DNA from: an alpha proteobacterium BAL199
GTDB taxonomy: Bacteria > Pseudomonadota > Alphaproteobacteria > Thalassobaculales > Thalassobaculaceae
DNA: 64,000 nt
Assembly (NCBI GenBank): GCA_000171835.1
Contig: ABHC01000007.1
Location: forward strand, 62,001 to 126,000
Direction: 5' to 3'
Positions 55,019-63,307 of the stretch are shown here, in pieces. The notes under the pieces were generated by a model, which was not told the DNA's origin, made no database searches, and was given only the letters and a program-made list of their open reading frames with translations. The first letter of the stretch is position 1, and every line of letters starts with the position of its first letter. The position numbers and the translations under genes were made by a program.

Positions 55019-55699
55019 ATGATGGAGCTCCGCTTCAACGCGCGTACCGATGTCATTCAAGCCTTCGCAACCCCGATTTACGGCCTTCGTATCTTCGAAG
55101 CAGAGCCGCTCAACGCCGATCTCAAATCCCTCATTTTAAATGACGAATCGTCAGATCCTGGCGTTCAACGCAGCAATGTCGGGGGCTGGCACTCGCGCGA
55201 AGACTTCCTGTCTCGTCCCGAGCGCGCCGTCCGCACCTTCAAGGAGTTGGCACTCACGGCCGTACGCACCGTGATGCCCCTGATGGTCGGAGGGGCCTGC
55301 CGGTTTGACGTGAAGGTCGCTGGATGGGCCAATGTGCTGCGTCGCGGCGGCCAGAATCGCCGGCACGTCCACCCCGGAAACCACCTCTCCATCGTGTACT
55401 ACGTGGATGCCGGCACACCAGCCGCCGCATCGGACGCATCAGTGGGAGGCGCTCTCGAACTCATCGACCCGCGAGCACATGTCGAGATGACCACCTTGGC
55501 GGAAGACCCGCTGGGCCGAGGTCTGATCGTCCAGCCCTACAATGGTCAGATGGTGATCTTTCCGAGTTGGATGTACCATCAGGTGAACCCATATCAGGGC
55601 GATGCCGAGCGGATCTCGATCGCAGTCAACGCCCACATCTCCAATGTCATGCGCCTACCGGAAACACGCTCCGGTGAATTGGTTAACGCAAGACATTGA
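55019..55699 (+). CDS. 2-oxoglutarate/Fe(II)-dependent oxygenase-like protein
   Basis: A 226-residue cupin-like oxygenase of the TIGR02466 type. The conserved segments are RRGGQNRRHVHPGNHLSIVYYVD (two His of the iron site), MVIFPSWMYHQVNPYQGDAERISIAVNAHISN (third His and the Arg that binds 2-oxoglutarate). The N-terminal half (FATPIYGLRIFE) is also typical. Reaction unknown; homologues include putative peptide hydroxylases. ATG 55019 or the next ATG, 55022. Convergence with neighbours is absent; it precedes the TerB/DnaJ gene by 66 bases. Confidence 0.75.
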   Translation: MMELRFNARTDVIQAFATPIYGLRIFEAEPLNADLKSLILNDESSDPGVQRSNVGGWHSREDFLSRPERAVRTFKELALTAVRTVMPLMVGGACRFDVKVAGWANVLRRGGQNRRHVHPGNHLSIVYYVDAGTPAAASDASVGGALELIDPRAHVEMTTLAEDPLGRGLIVQPYNGQMVIFPSWMYHQVNPYQGDAERISIAVNAHISNVMRLPETRSGELVNARH

Positions 55700-55765
55700 C
55701 CACTGTCGGCTCGGACGCCAGACTCAGGCTGATCGTCAGGATCGCGGAGCTGGCCGGGTCTAAGC

Positions 55766-56500
55766 GTGAGCATCTGGGGAAAAATCATTGGCGGCGCCGC
55801 CGGTTTTGCGCTGGGCGGGCCTATTGGTGCGTTGATGGGGGTGATCGGTGGTCACGCCATCGACCGCTATGCGTTGCCCGATGAGTCGATCGACGAGGAA
55901 GCCGCGACCCGCAAGATCGCGTTCACCATCGGGGTGATCGCGCTCGGCGCCAAGATGGCCAAGGTCGACGGAACGGTCACGCGCGATGAGATCGCAGCGT
56001 TCCGCGAGGTTTTTCACATTCCGTCCGAGGAGACTCGCAACGTCGGCCGCGTCTGGGACATGGCGCGCAAGACCAGCGATGGCTACGAGGCCTATGCCGA
56101 GCAGATCGCCCGGCTGTTCAACCCGGGATCGCCGGTTCTGGAGCAGCTTCTCGGCTCGCTGTTCCACATCGCCCGGGCCGACGGCGTTGTTCACGACAAG
56201 GAAGTGGAGTATCTGCAGCGCGTCGCGGCCATCTTCGGGTTTGACGACATCGCCTTCGAGCGGATGCGCGCCACCTTCACGGGCGGCACGTCCAACGATC
56301 CCTACGCGGTGCTGGGTGTGACGCCCGATACCGACGATACGACGATCCGGAACGCGTACCGCCAACTGGTCCGCGAGCATCACCCCGATCGCCTGATCGC
56401 CCAGGGACTTCCGGAAGAGGCGGTGGCGGCGGCGACGGACAAGCTGGCGCGGATCAACGGCGCCTGGGATCGCATCAAGCAACACCGGAAGCTGGTTTAG
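55766..56500 (+). CDS. DjlA-like TerB and DnaJ-domain protein
   Basis: A 244-residue membrane-anchored co-chaperone. Residues 5-30 are a Gly-rich hydrophobic helix (IIGGAAGFALGGPIGALMGVIGG). The middle (45-165) is a TerB domain (AFTIGVIALGAKMAKVDGTVTRDEIAAF, IARADGVVHDKEVEYLQRVAAIFG). The C-terminus is a J domain with the HPD motif (QLVREHHPDRLIA), which stimulates DnaK. GTG 55766 is the start of the frame. It is followed at 5 bases by uup, so the genes are co-transcribed. Confidence 0.87.
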   Translation: MSIWGKIIGGAAGFALGGPIGALMGVIGGHAIDRYALPDESIDEEAATRKIAFTIGVIALGAKMAKVDGTVTRDEIAAFREVFHIPSEETRNVGRVWDMARKTSDGYEAYAEQIARLFNPGSPVLEQLLGSLFHIARADGVVHDKEVEYLQRVAAIFGFDDIAFERMRATFTGGTSNDPYAVLGVTPDTDDTTIRNAYRQLVREHHPDRLIAQGLPEEAVAAATDKLARINGAWDRIKQHRKLV

Positions 56501-56504
56501 ACGC

Positions 56505-58364
56505 ATGGCATCTCCCGGCGACAGGGCGGCCCCTCCGGCCGTCGCACTTCGTGGCGCGCAATTGGGTTTCGGCGGCCGCCCGCTGTTCAGCGGTGTCGAC
56601 CTGCCGGTCGCCAAAGGCGAGCGGTTGTGCCTAGTCGGGCGCAACGGCTCCGGAAAATCGACGCTGCTCAAGGCGCTCTCCGGCGAGATCGACCTGGACG
56701 GTGGCGAGCGGTTCCTGCAGCCCGGTGCCCGGGTCGCCTATCTGCCGCAGGATCCGCGGGCGCCCGGTGACCAACTGGTGTTCGAGAACGTCGCGGCCGG
56801 CCTGCCGCCGGTACCCGAGGGCATTCCGCAGGACCACTTGGTGGAGGCGGCCTTGGCTGGCCTCGGACTCGACGGCGAGCGCCGGATGGGCACCTTGTCC
56901 GGCGGCGAGACCCGGCGCGCCGCCCTGGCACGCGCCCTGGTCTCCGATCCGGACGTGCTGCTGCTGGACGAGCCGACCAACCACCTTGACCTGCCAACCA
57001 TCGAGTGGCTGGAACAGGAGTTGATGCGCAGCGAGGCCGGCCTGCTGATCATCAGCCACGACCGCGCGTTCCTGCGCCGATTGGCCAACCGCACCTTGTG
57101 GCTGGAGCGCGGGGACCTGCACCGGCTGAACGAGGGCATCGACGCGTTTCCCGACTGGGCCGATCGGATGCTCGCGGACGAGGAAGCCCAGGCCCACAAG
57201 CTGAACCGCAAGATCGCTGAGGAAACCCGCTGGCTGCGCGAAGGCCTGACCGCCCGGCGCAAACGCAACATGGGCCGGGTCCGTTCCCTGCTCGGCCTGC
57301 GCCGCGACCGGGCGGACCGCATCAAGCGACCGGAAGGCCTGAAGCTCGACACCGGCGACGCGACGCGCAGCGGCACTTTGGTGCTGGAGGCGATCAATCT
57401 CACCAAGTCGTTCACCGATGAGCGCGGGATCGAGACCAAGGTCGCCGACAACGTGTCGTTCGTGGTCCGCCGGACCGACCGGATCGGCGTGATCGGCCGC
57501 AACGGCACCGGCAAGACCACGTTGCTGCGGATGCTGCTCGGTCACGAGACGCCGGACTCCGGCCGGGTGAAGACCGGCTTCGGGGTCGAGGCTGTGTACT
57601 TCGACCAGAAGCGTGCCCAGCTCAATCCAGACGACACCCTCTGGTCGACGCTGTGCCCCGGCGGCGGCGACACCGTGACCATACGCGGCAGGCCGAAGCA
57701 CGTCGTTTCCTATCTGCGGGACTTCCTGTTCGAGGACCGGCAGGCCACCGCGAGGGTAGCGACTCTGTCGGGTGGCGAGCGCAACCGGCTGCTGCTCGCC
57801 AAGCTGTTCGCCCAGCCGCACAACCTGCTGGTCCTGGACGAACCGACCAACGATCTGGATGTCGAGACCCTGGACCTGCTGCAGGAGGAACTGGCCGACT
57901 ACGACGGCACCATCGTGCTGGTCAGCCACGACCGTGACTTCCTGGACCGCACCGTCACCTCGATCCTGGCGATCGAAGGCGACGGAAAGCCGCGGGAGTA
58001 TGTCGGCGGGTACAGTGACTACGCGGCTGAACGCAAGCGTACCGGCGCCGACGCGTCGGACACCGATACGCGTTCCTCCCGGCCGGCCAAACCGCCGGCC
58101 GAGCGCTCCAAGTCGAAGCAGAGCAAGCTGAGCTACAAGGACTCCCGCGAACTCGACCAACTGCCGAAGCGGATCGCCTCTCTGGAATCTGACATCGCCA
58201 AGCTGGAGGCGATGATCGCGGATCCCGACCTGTATCGGCGCGATTCCCAACGGTTCGAGACGGAGACCGCCAAGCTTGCCACCGCCAAGGACACCCTGGC
58301 GGCGGCAGAAGATCGTTGGCTGGAACTGGAGGCCATGCGGGTGGAGCTGGAGAGCGCCTCTTGA
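56505..58364 (+). CDS. uup: ABC-F protein Uup
   Basis: A 619-residue protein with two ABC domains: Walker A GRNGSGKST and GRNGTGKTT, signatures LSGGETRR and LSGGERNR, Walker [12 protein letters not shown] and [11 protein letters not shown]. After residue 520 comes a linker and a coiled-coil C-terminus (KLSYKDSRELDQLPKRIASLESDIAKLEAMIADPDLYRRDSQRF), which marks Uup rather than EttA. ABC-F proteins act on the ribosome; Uup also binds DNA and is involved in transposon excision. The stop TGA overlaps the TTG of the next gene. Confidence 0.93.
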   Translation: MASPGDRAAPPAVALRGAQLGFGGRPLFSGVDLPVAKGERLCLVGRNGSGKSTLLKALSGEIDLDGGERFLQPGARVAYLPQDPRAPGDQLVFENVAAGLPPVPEGIPQDHLVEAALAGLGLDGERRMGTLSGGETRRAALARALVSDPDVLLLDEPTNHLDLPTIEWLEQELMRSEAGLLIISHDRAFLRRLANRTLWLERGDLHRLNEGIDAFPDWADRMLADEEAQAHKLNRKIAEETRWLREGLTARRKRNMGRVRSLLGLRRDRADRIKRPEGLKLDTGDATRSGTLVLEAINLTKSFTDERGIETKVADNVSFVVRRTDRIGVIGRNGTGKTTLLRMLLGHETPDSGRVKTGFGVEAVYFDQKRAQLNPDDTLWSTLCPGGGDTVTIRGRPKHVVSYLRDFLFEDRQATARVATLSGGERNRLLLAKLFAQPHNLLVLDEPTNDLDVETLDLLQEELADYDGTIVLVSHDRDFLDRTVTSILAIEGDGKPREYVGGYSDYAAERKRTGADASDTDTRSSRPAKPPAERSKSKQSKLSYKDSRELDQLPKRIASLESDIAKLEAMIADPDLYRRDSQRFETETAKLATAKDTLAAAEDRWLELEAMRVELESAS

Positions 58365-59239
58365 AGCCAATCGACCTGCTGGCGGCAGTCGCGGTCAACC
58401 TCGCCTGGGGGCTTAACTTCGCGGTCGCCAAGCTCGGAGTCGGGGAATTGCCGCCGATGCTGCTGATCGGACTGCGCTACGCGCTCACCGCGGTGCTTCT
58501 GATCCCCTGGCTGCGCTGGCCGCACGGGCAGTTCCGGAAGATCCTCGGCATCTCATTCACTCTTGGATTCCTGCATTTCTCTTTAATGATCACCGGGCTC
58601 GCCGGGGTCGAATCATCGGTGGCGGCGGTTGCCGTACAGGCCCAGGTGCCGTTCGCCGCCATTCTCGCCTTCTTCTTTTTTCGCGACGCCATCGGCTGGC
58701 GGCGCGCCGGCGGCATCGCGCTAGCCCTGGTCGGGATTGCCGTGCTGGTCGGACAGCCGCACGGCACTTCCGATCCGCTGTCGCTTGCCATGGTGATCGC
58801 TGCATCCCTGGTCTGGGCTATCTCGTCGATCCAGGTGAAGAAACTTGGCTCGATCGACACGTTGGTCCTCAACGCCTGGATCGCCGTCCTGGCAGCGCCA
58901 CAGCTACTGCTGGGGTCCTACATCATCGAGGGCGACCGGTGGGCCGACGTTCCACAGGCCGGGTTCTGGGGCTGGGCGGCGGTGGTCTACATGGCGGTGG
59001 CCGTCACGGTGTTCGGCTACGGTATCTGGTACCGCCTGCTGCTGCGCTATCCGGTAACCACCGTGATGCCGCTGTCGCTGCTCGCCCCGACATTCGGCGT
59101 GCTGTGCGGTATCGTCCTGCTGGGTGAACCGGCGAGCGTGGAAAAACTGGTCGGCGCCGCGATCACCCTGGCCGGCGTGGCGGTCGTCCTGCTGGCGCCG
59201 CGTCCCGTTCCGCCTGTCGAGCCGGAGAAGCCTGCGTGA
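58361..59239 (+). CDS. EamA/DMT-family metabolite exporter
   Basis: A 292-residue protein with ten predicted membrane helices in two EamA repeats: VNLAWGLNFAVAKLGVGELPPMLLIGLRYALTAVLLIP, then AASLVWAISSIQVKKLG and TVMPLSLLAPTFGVLCGIVLLGEPAS in the second half. Homologues export amino acids, nucleosides or drugs. Start TTG 58361 overlaps the uup stop (TTGA), with GGAG upstream, so translation is coupled. A start further upstream (58316) would lie inside uup. Confidence 0.88.
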   Translation: MKPIDLLAAVAVNLAWGLNFAVAKLGVGELPPMLLIGLRYALTAVLLIPWLRWPHGQFRKILGISFTLGFLHFSLMITGLAGVESSVAAVAVQAQVPFAAILAFFFFRDAIGWRRAGGIALALVGIAVLVGQPHGTSDPLSLAMVIAASLVWAISSIQVKKLGSIDTLVLNAWIAVLAAPQLLLGSYIIEGDRWADVPQAGFWGWAAVVYMAVAVTVFGYGIWYRLLLRYPVTTVMPLSLLAPTFGVLCGIVLLGEPASVEKLVGAAITLAGVAVVLLAPRPVPPVEPEKPA

Positions 59240-59979
59240 CCGTCGAGCCGACTGTGATCGAGCACCCATCGCCCAATCATGGACCGCGGCCGGTCGGCGC
59301 GCCGATCGACATCCTGCTGCTGCACTACACCGACATGACCCGGGCCGAAGACGCGCTCGACCGGATGTGCGATCCAGCGGCCCAGGTCAGCGCGCATTAT
59401 CTGGTCGGCGAGGACGGCCGGGTCTGGCGCATGGTCGCGGAGGACCGACGCGCCTGGCACGCCGGGGTATCCTGGTGGGACGGTGACAGCGACATCAACT
59501 CCCGTTCGATCGGCATCGAGATCAGCAACCCCGGGCACTCGCACGGCTACCGCCCGTTCCCAGACGTACAGATGAGCGCCCTCGAATCGCTGTGCCGAGG
59601 CATCCTCGCCCGCCATCCGATTCCGGCGAATCGCGTGCTCGGACACTCCGACGTGTCGCCCGGCCGCAAGATCGATCCCGGTCACCTGTTCGACTGGCAC
59701 TGGCTGGCATCGCGCGGCATCGGCTTGTGGCCGACCGATCCGGCTCCGGCAACCCTGCAGCCGGAAGACATCGCAGCAGCACTGGGCACTATCGGATACC
59801 GCATCGGCGGCGCGGAAATGGCCGATCCGGCCGCCCAATCGGCGCTCTGGGCGTTCCGCCGGCACTGGTGCCCGCAGTCGCTGAAGCACCCCCTCGACCG
59901 GCATGTGGGCGGCGTGCTGAAAGCGGTCTCCGCGGCCATCAAAAAAACCCGAAAAAACCGTTGCACCCTGGGGGGATAG
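59236..59979 (+). CDS. N-acetylmuramoyl-L-alanine amidase (Amidase_2) with peptidoglycan-binding domain
   Basis: A 247-residue zinc amidase. The ligands are in LLLHYTDM (His), and HSDVSPGRKIDPG (His and Asp); VSAHYLVGEDGRVWRMVAEDRRAWHAGVSWW and NSRSIGIEISNPGHSHGY complete the fold. It cleaves the bond between MurNAc and L-Ala in peptidoglycan, likely for recycling (AmpD/AmiD-type). The C-terminus (QPEDIAAALGTIGYRIG ... SALWAFRRHWCPQ) is a peptidoglycan-binding helical module. No signal peptide is seen. GTG 59236 overlaps the EamA stop codon. Confidence 0.88.
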   Translation: MTVEPTVIEHPSPNHGPRPVGAPIDILLLHYTDMTRAEDALDRMCDPAAQVSAHYLVGEDGRVWRMVAEDRRAWHAGVSWWDGDSDINSRSIGIEISNPGHSHGYRPFPDVQMSALESLCRGILARHPIPANRVLGHSDVSPGRKIDPGHLFDWHWLASRGIGLWPTDPAPATLQPEDIAAALGTIGYRIGGAEMADPAAQSALWAFRRHWCPQSLKHPLDRHVGGVLKAVSAAIKKTRKNRCTLGG

Positions 59980-60036
59980 AGCATACGTATTGGGCTCTTG
60001 ACGCGTGCGCACGTGCCGCTGGCCCCATAGTGGTTA

Positions 60037-60097
60037 CGCAACGACGAGGCGTCTCTTTTCACAACCCCGGCCTTTGATGGCCGGTTGCGAAGGGGGA
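60037..60097 (+). promoter_or_regulatory. Structured 5' leader of decarboxylase gene (speF-like candidate)
   Basis: CGCAA (60037-60041) pairs with TTGCG (60085-60089), enclosing a hairpin with a 6-bp stem CCGGCC/GGCCGG (60067-60084). A Shine-Dalgarno run AGGGGGAA follows (60090-60097) seven bases before the ATG at 60105. Alphaproteobacterial ornithine decarboxylase genes are known to carry a speF leader RNA; this placement fits, but I cannot align it to that family. Confidence 0.5.
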
Positions 60098-60104
60098 ACC
60101 CACG

Positions 60105-61358
60105 ATGCTGCGACCCGAAGCGGGCCTGGAGGCCCGCCGACGTCACTCTTCCGACATCATCCCATCAGCCCCGGCCATCCGGCCGCCGCTCAGTCTCGTT
60201 CCCACGGTGGTTACACCCCGTGGCGAACCGACCGATGCGATTCGCCGGTTCTTTGCTGAGACCCCTCACGATCATCCGCTGCTGGCGGTTGATCTGTCGG
60301 TCGTCGAATGGAACTACCGTTCGCTGGCCTTCGCGCTGCCGGAAACCGCGATCTACTACGCGGTGAAAGCCAACCCGGAGCCGGAACTGGTCGATCTGCT
60401 GGCCGCCCTCGGCAGCCGGTTCGACGTCGCCAGCCGCGGTGAAATCGAGCTTTGCCTGTCGCGCGGGATCTCCGCCGACCGGCTGTCGTTCGGCAACACC
60501 ATCAAGAAAGAGCGCGATATCGCCTTCGCCCATGCCGAAGGCGTTCGGATGTTCGCGGTCGATTGCGAGGCGGAAGTCGAGAAAGTCGCCCGTGCCGCTC
60601 CCGGCGCGGACGTGTTCTGCCGCATCCTGACCTCGGGCACCGGCGCCGAATGGCCGCTGTCCCGCAAGTTCGGCTGCACCCTGGCGAAAGCCGAGACCGT
60701 GCTGCGTCGCGCCGCCGACCTCGGCCTGACCCCGCGCGGCGTCTCGTTCCATGTCGGCTCGCAGCAGATCGACCTGTCGCAGTGGGACATTGCACTGGCG
60801 GAGACCGCTCACCTGTTCGAGCGGATGGAAGACCAGGGCATCACCCTCGACCTGATCAACCTCGGCGGCGGGTTTCCGGCCCGCTACCGCGAGGATGTCG
60901 CGGGCGCGGAGGCTTACGGCCGCGCGATCTACGCGGCCCTCGACCGGCACTTCGCCGGCCGGGCGATCAACACGATCGCCGAGCCGGGCCGTGGCCTGGT
61001 TGGCGACGCCGGCGTGATCCGGGCGGAAGTCGTGCTGGTGTCCCGCAAGGACGACAGCGAAGATACCCGCTGGGTCTACCTCGACATCGGCAAGTTCTCC
61101 GGGCTGGCCGAGACCATGGACGAGGCGATCAAGTACCGCGTGACCACCGACCATGACGGCGGGCCGGACGGCCCGGTGATCCTGGCCGGCCCGTCCTGCG
61201 ACAGTGCCGACATCCTGTACGAGAAAGCCGGTTACCGGCTGCCGCTGGATCTCGCAGTCGGTGACACGGTGCTGATCCTGGCGACCGGTGCCTACACCTC
61301 AACCTACTCGTCGATCGGCTTCAACGGCTTCCCACCGCTTGAGACCGTCTGCATCTGA
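60105..61358 (+). CDS. Ornithine/lysine decarboxylase, PLP-dependent (alanine racemase-fold)
   Basis: A 417-residue group IV decarboxylase. The PLP lysine is in IYYAVKANPEPEL, FDVASRGEIELCLSRGISADRLSFGNTIKK follows, then GVSFHVGSQQID (PLP-stacking His), LDLINLGGGFPARY, TIAEPGRGLVGDAG and the substrate-site GPSCDSADILYE. It makes putrescine from ornithine (or cadaverine from lysine), starting polyamine synthesis. About 40 extra residues precede the domain. The gene has a structured leader and its own terminator at 61370. Confidence 0.92.
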   Translation: MLRPEAGLEARRRHSSDIIPSAPAIRPPLSLVPTVVTPRGEPTDAIRRFFAETPHDHPLLAVDLSVVEWNYRSLAFALPETAIYYAVKANPEPELVDLLAALGSRFDVASRGEIELCLSRGISADRLSFGNTIKKERDIAFAHAEGVRMFAVDCEAEVEKVARAAPGADVFCRILTSGTGAEWPLSRKFGCTLAKAETVLRRAADLGLTPRGVSFHVGSQQIDLSQWDIALAETAHLFERMEDQGITLDLINLGGGFPARYREDVAGAEAYGRAIYAALDRHFAGRAINTIAEPGRGLVGDAGVIRAEVVLVSRKDDSEDTRWVYLDIGKFSGLAETMDEAIKYRVTTDHDGGPDGPVILAGPSCDSADILYEKAGYRLPLDLAVGDTVLILATGAYTSTYSSIGFNGFPPLETVCI

Positions 61359-61369
61359 TCCCCTGACCC

Positions 61370-61402
61370 GCCCCGAGGCCCAGCGCCTCGGGGCGTCTTT
61401 TC
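61370..61402 (+). terminator. Rho-independent terminator after decarboxylase
   Basis: A 10-bp stem GCCCCGAGGC/GCCTCGGGGC (61370-61379 with 61385-61394), a five-base loop, then GTCTTTTC. The convergent GST gene ends at its edge (61403). Confidence 0.88.
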
Positions 61403-62056
61403 TCACTCACCTTCCCGCACTTCCAACGGTGAGCGCGTGGCAGTCGTCGACCGTCGACGCCGCATGCGCGCCAGCCAGTCGTTCAGGCGTGGCACCTCGG
61501 CCAGCATCGCCCGGCCTGGCGCGGTTTCGGCGAAGTAAACCAGCATCGGCAGCGCATGGGTGTCGGCCAGGGTTAACGTGGTCCCGGCCAGGAACTCAGC
61601 CCCCTGCGGCATCAGCCGATCCAGCACATCCAGCACCTTGCGGGACTGTGCCAGTCCCTCGTCCAGCGGAAAGCGCCCTTCCTCCCGGTCCCGGGCCAGC
61701 ATGACGAACACCGTCCAGATCATCGCCGGGTAGGCATAGCCGTCCATGATCCGCATGACCTGGGTCATCCGGGCGATGCCGGGCGGATCCGACGGGGTCA
61801 GCGGGTGTTCGGGATACGCCGCTTCCAGGTAGCGCAGGATGGCATCGCTCTCGAACAACTCGACACCGCCGTCGCGGAAAGACGGAATCTTGCCGAACGG
61901 GTGCAGCGACCGATACCAGGCGGGCGGCCCACCGGGTTGGAAGGGGTCGAGCTCGTGCAGGACGTAGGGCAGCGCCTTCTCCTCCAGCGCCAGCCGAACC
62001 GAGCGGACGTAGACGCTGGGCGCAAACCCGTAGAGATCGAACGGCTGGTCGGACAT
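61403..62056 (-). CDS. Glutathione S-transferase family protein
   Basis: A 217-residue GST. The thioredoxin-like N-domain shows FAPSVYVRSVRLALEEKALPYVLHELDPFQPGG, HPFGKIPSFRDGGVELFESDAILRYLEAAYP (cis-Pro KIPSF and the ESDAI glutathione contact). The C-domain is helical with LADTHALPMLVYF. It conjugates glutathione to electrophiles or has a related role; no class is assigned. ATG 62056 chosen. It is divergent from rnpB, about 85 bases away. Confidence 0.88.
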   Translation of the reverse strand: MSDQPFDLYGFAPSVYVRSVRLALEEKALPYVLHELDPFQPGGPPAWYRSLHPFGKIPSFRDGGVELFESDAILRYLEAAYPEHPLTPSDPPGIARMTQVMRIMDGYAYPAMIWTVFVMLARDREEGRFPLDEGLAQSRKVLDVLDRLMPQGAEFLAGTTLTLADTHALPMLVYFAETAPGRAMLAEVPRLNDWLARMRRRRSTTATRSPLEVREGE

Positions 62057-62104
62057 GACGATCCCCCGCAAGGCGTAGGGCACGATCGTAGATCAGCGTG
62101 GCGC

Positions 62105-62132
62105 TTGACGGACACCCCCCGCGTGCTAAGTC
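62105..62132 (+). promoter_or_regulatory. Promoter of rnpB
   Basis: TTGACG (62105-62110) and TAAGTC (62127-62132) are 16 bases apart, placing transcription start near 62140, at the first pairing base of the RNA. Confidence 0.6.
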
Positions 62133-62140
62133 CTGGCCAC

Positions 62141-62594
<454 letters not shown>

Positions 62595-62659
62595 GTGATT
62601 ACGCTCGCAACTGACCGTCCTTAATCGATCGTTAACCCACTCAGCCTCACCCTTTTGCC

Positions 62660-63244
62660 ATGGAGGCGCTTTACGACATCATCGCCGACCGGGAGCAACG
62701 TCTTCTGCTGCGCTGGTGGCTCGACGCCCGCGGCACCCGTGAGATGCCGGCGCGCGGCGACTTCGATCCTCTGGACCACCCCGACCTGCTGCCGCGCCTG
62801 TTTCTGGTGGCGGTCAACCCAGAACCGCCGCATTTTCGGTACCGGCTGTGCGGCACCGAAATCGATGTGCAGCAGGGCTATTCGATGACGGCGCGTACAT
62901 TCGAAGAGCTGTTCAGCGGTGAGCTGCTGCGCTTCACCCACGAGCGGTTCTTCGACACCGCCTTCAATCGCCGGATCAGCTATCACACCACGCATTTCAG
63001 CAACGACAACGAAGCCAAGTCCTGGCGCTTCACCCGCCTGCTGCTGCCGCTGGCCGAATCCGGCGCGCGTGTCGACATGATCCTGGGCAGCCGCGTCGTC
63101 GTCAGCGGCCTGCGACGCAGCTACGCCGAGCTTGAACAGGATGTCGACACCCGCCAGAGCTACGAAGTGGCGGTCGTCGACGCCGCCCACGCCGCGGAGC
63201 CCCGCGTGCGAATGCTCTCGCCCGGCACCCCCGAGCAACTCTGA
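62660..63244 (+). CDS. PAS-like domain protein
   Basis: A 194-residue protein of the PAS_5 type: LLRWWLDARGTREMPARGDFDPLDHPDLLPRLFLVAVNPEPPHFRYRLCGTEIDVQQGYSMTARTFEEL, then a ligand-sensing strand (WRFTRLLLPLAESGARVDMILGSRVV). Such proteins are widespread in alphaproteobacteria without an output domain; their role is unknown. ATG 62660 is used although no clear ribosome site is visible. It sits 65 bases after rnpB. Confidence 0.78.
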   Translation: MEALYDIIADREQRLLLRWWLDARGTREMPARGDFDPLDHPDLLPRLFLVAVNPEPPHFRYRLCGTEIDVQQGYSMTARTFEELFSGELLRFTHERFFDTAFNRRISYHTTHFSNDNEAKSWRFTRLLLPLAESGARVDMILGSRVVVSGLRRSYAELEQDVDTRQSYEVAVVDAAHAAEPRVRMLSPGTPEQL

Positions 63245-63307
63245 CCGCAACCGCGGACGTGCCGCCGGCGTTCCTCCCGCGCCCTGTTGCGACCGAGGTT
63301 CAGCCGA

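Noticed and set aside
56631-58370. Open frame of 579 codons on the minus strand
   Set aside because: Antisense to uup, which has complete ABC-F motifs.
59998-60030. TTGACG as a promoter before the decarboxylase
   Set aside because: No acceptable -10 hexamer lies 16-18 bases downstream; the nearest TA-rich string is 23 bases away.
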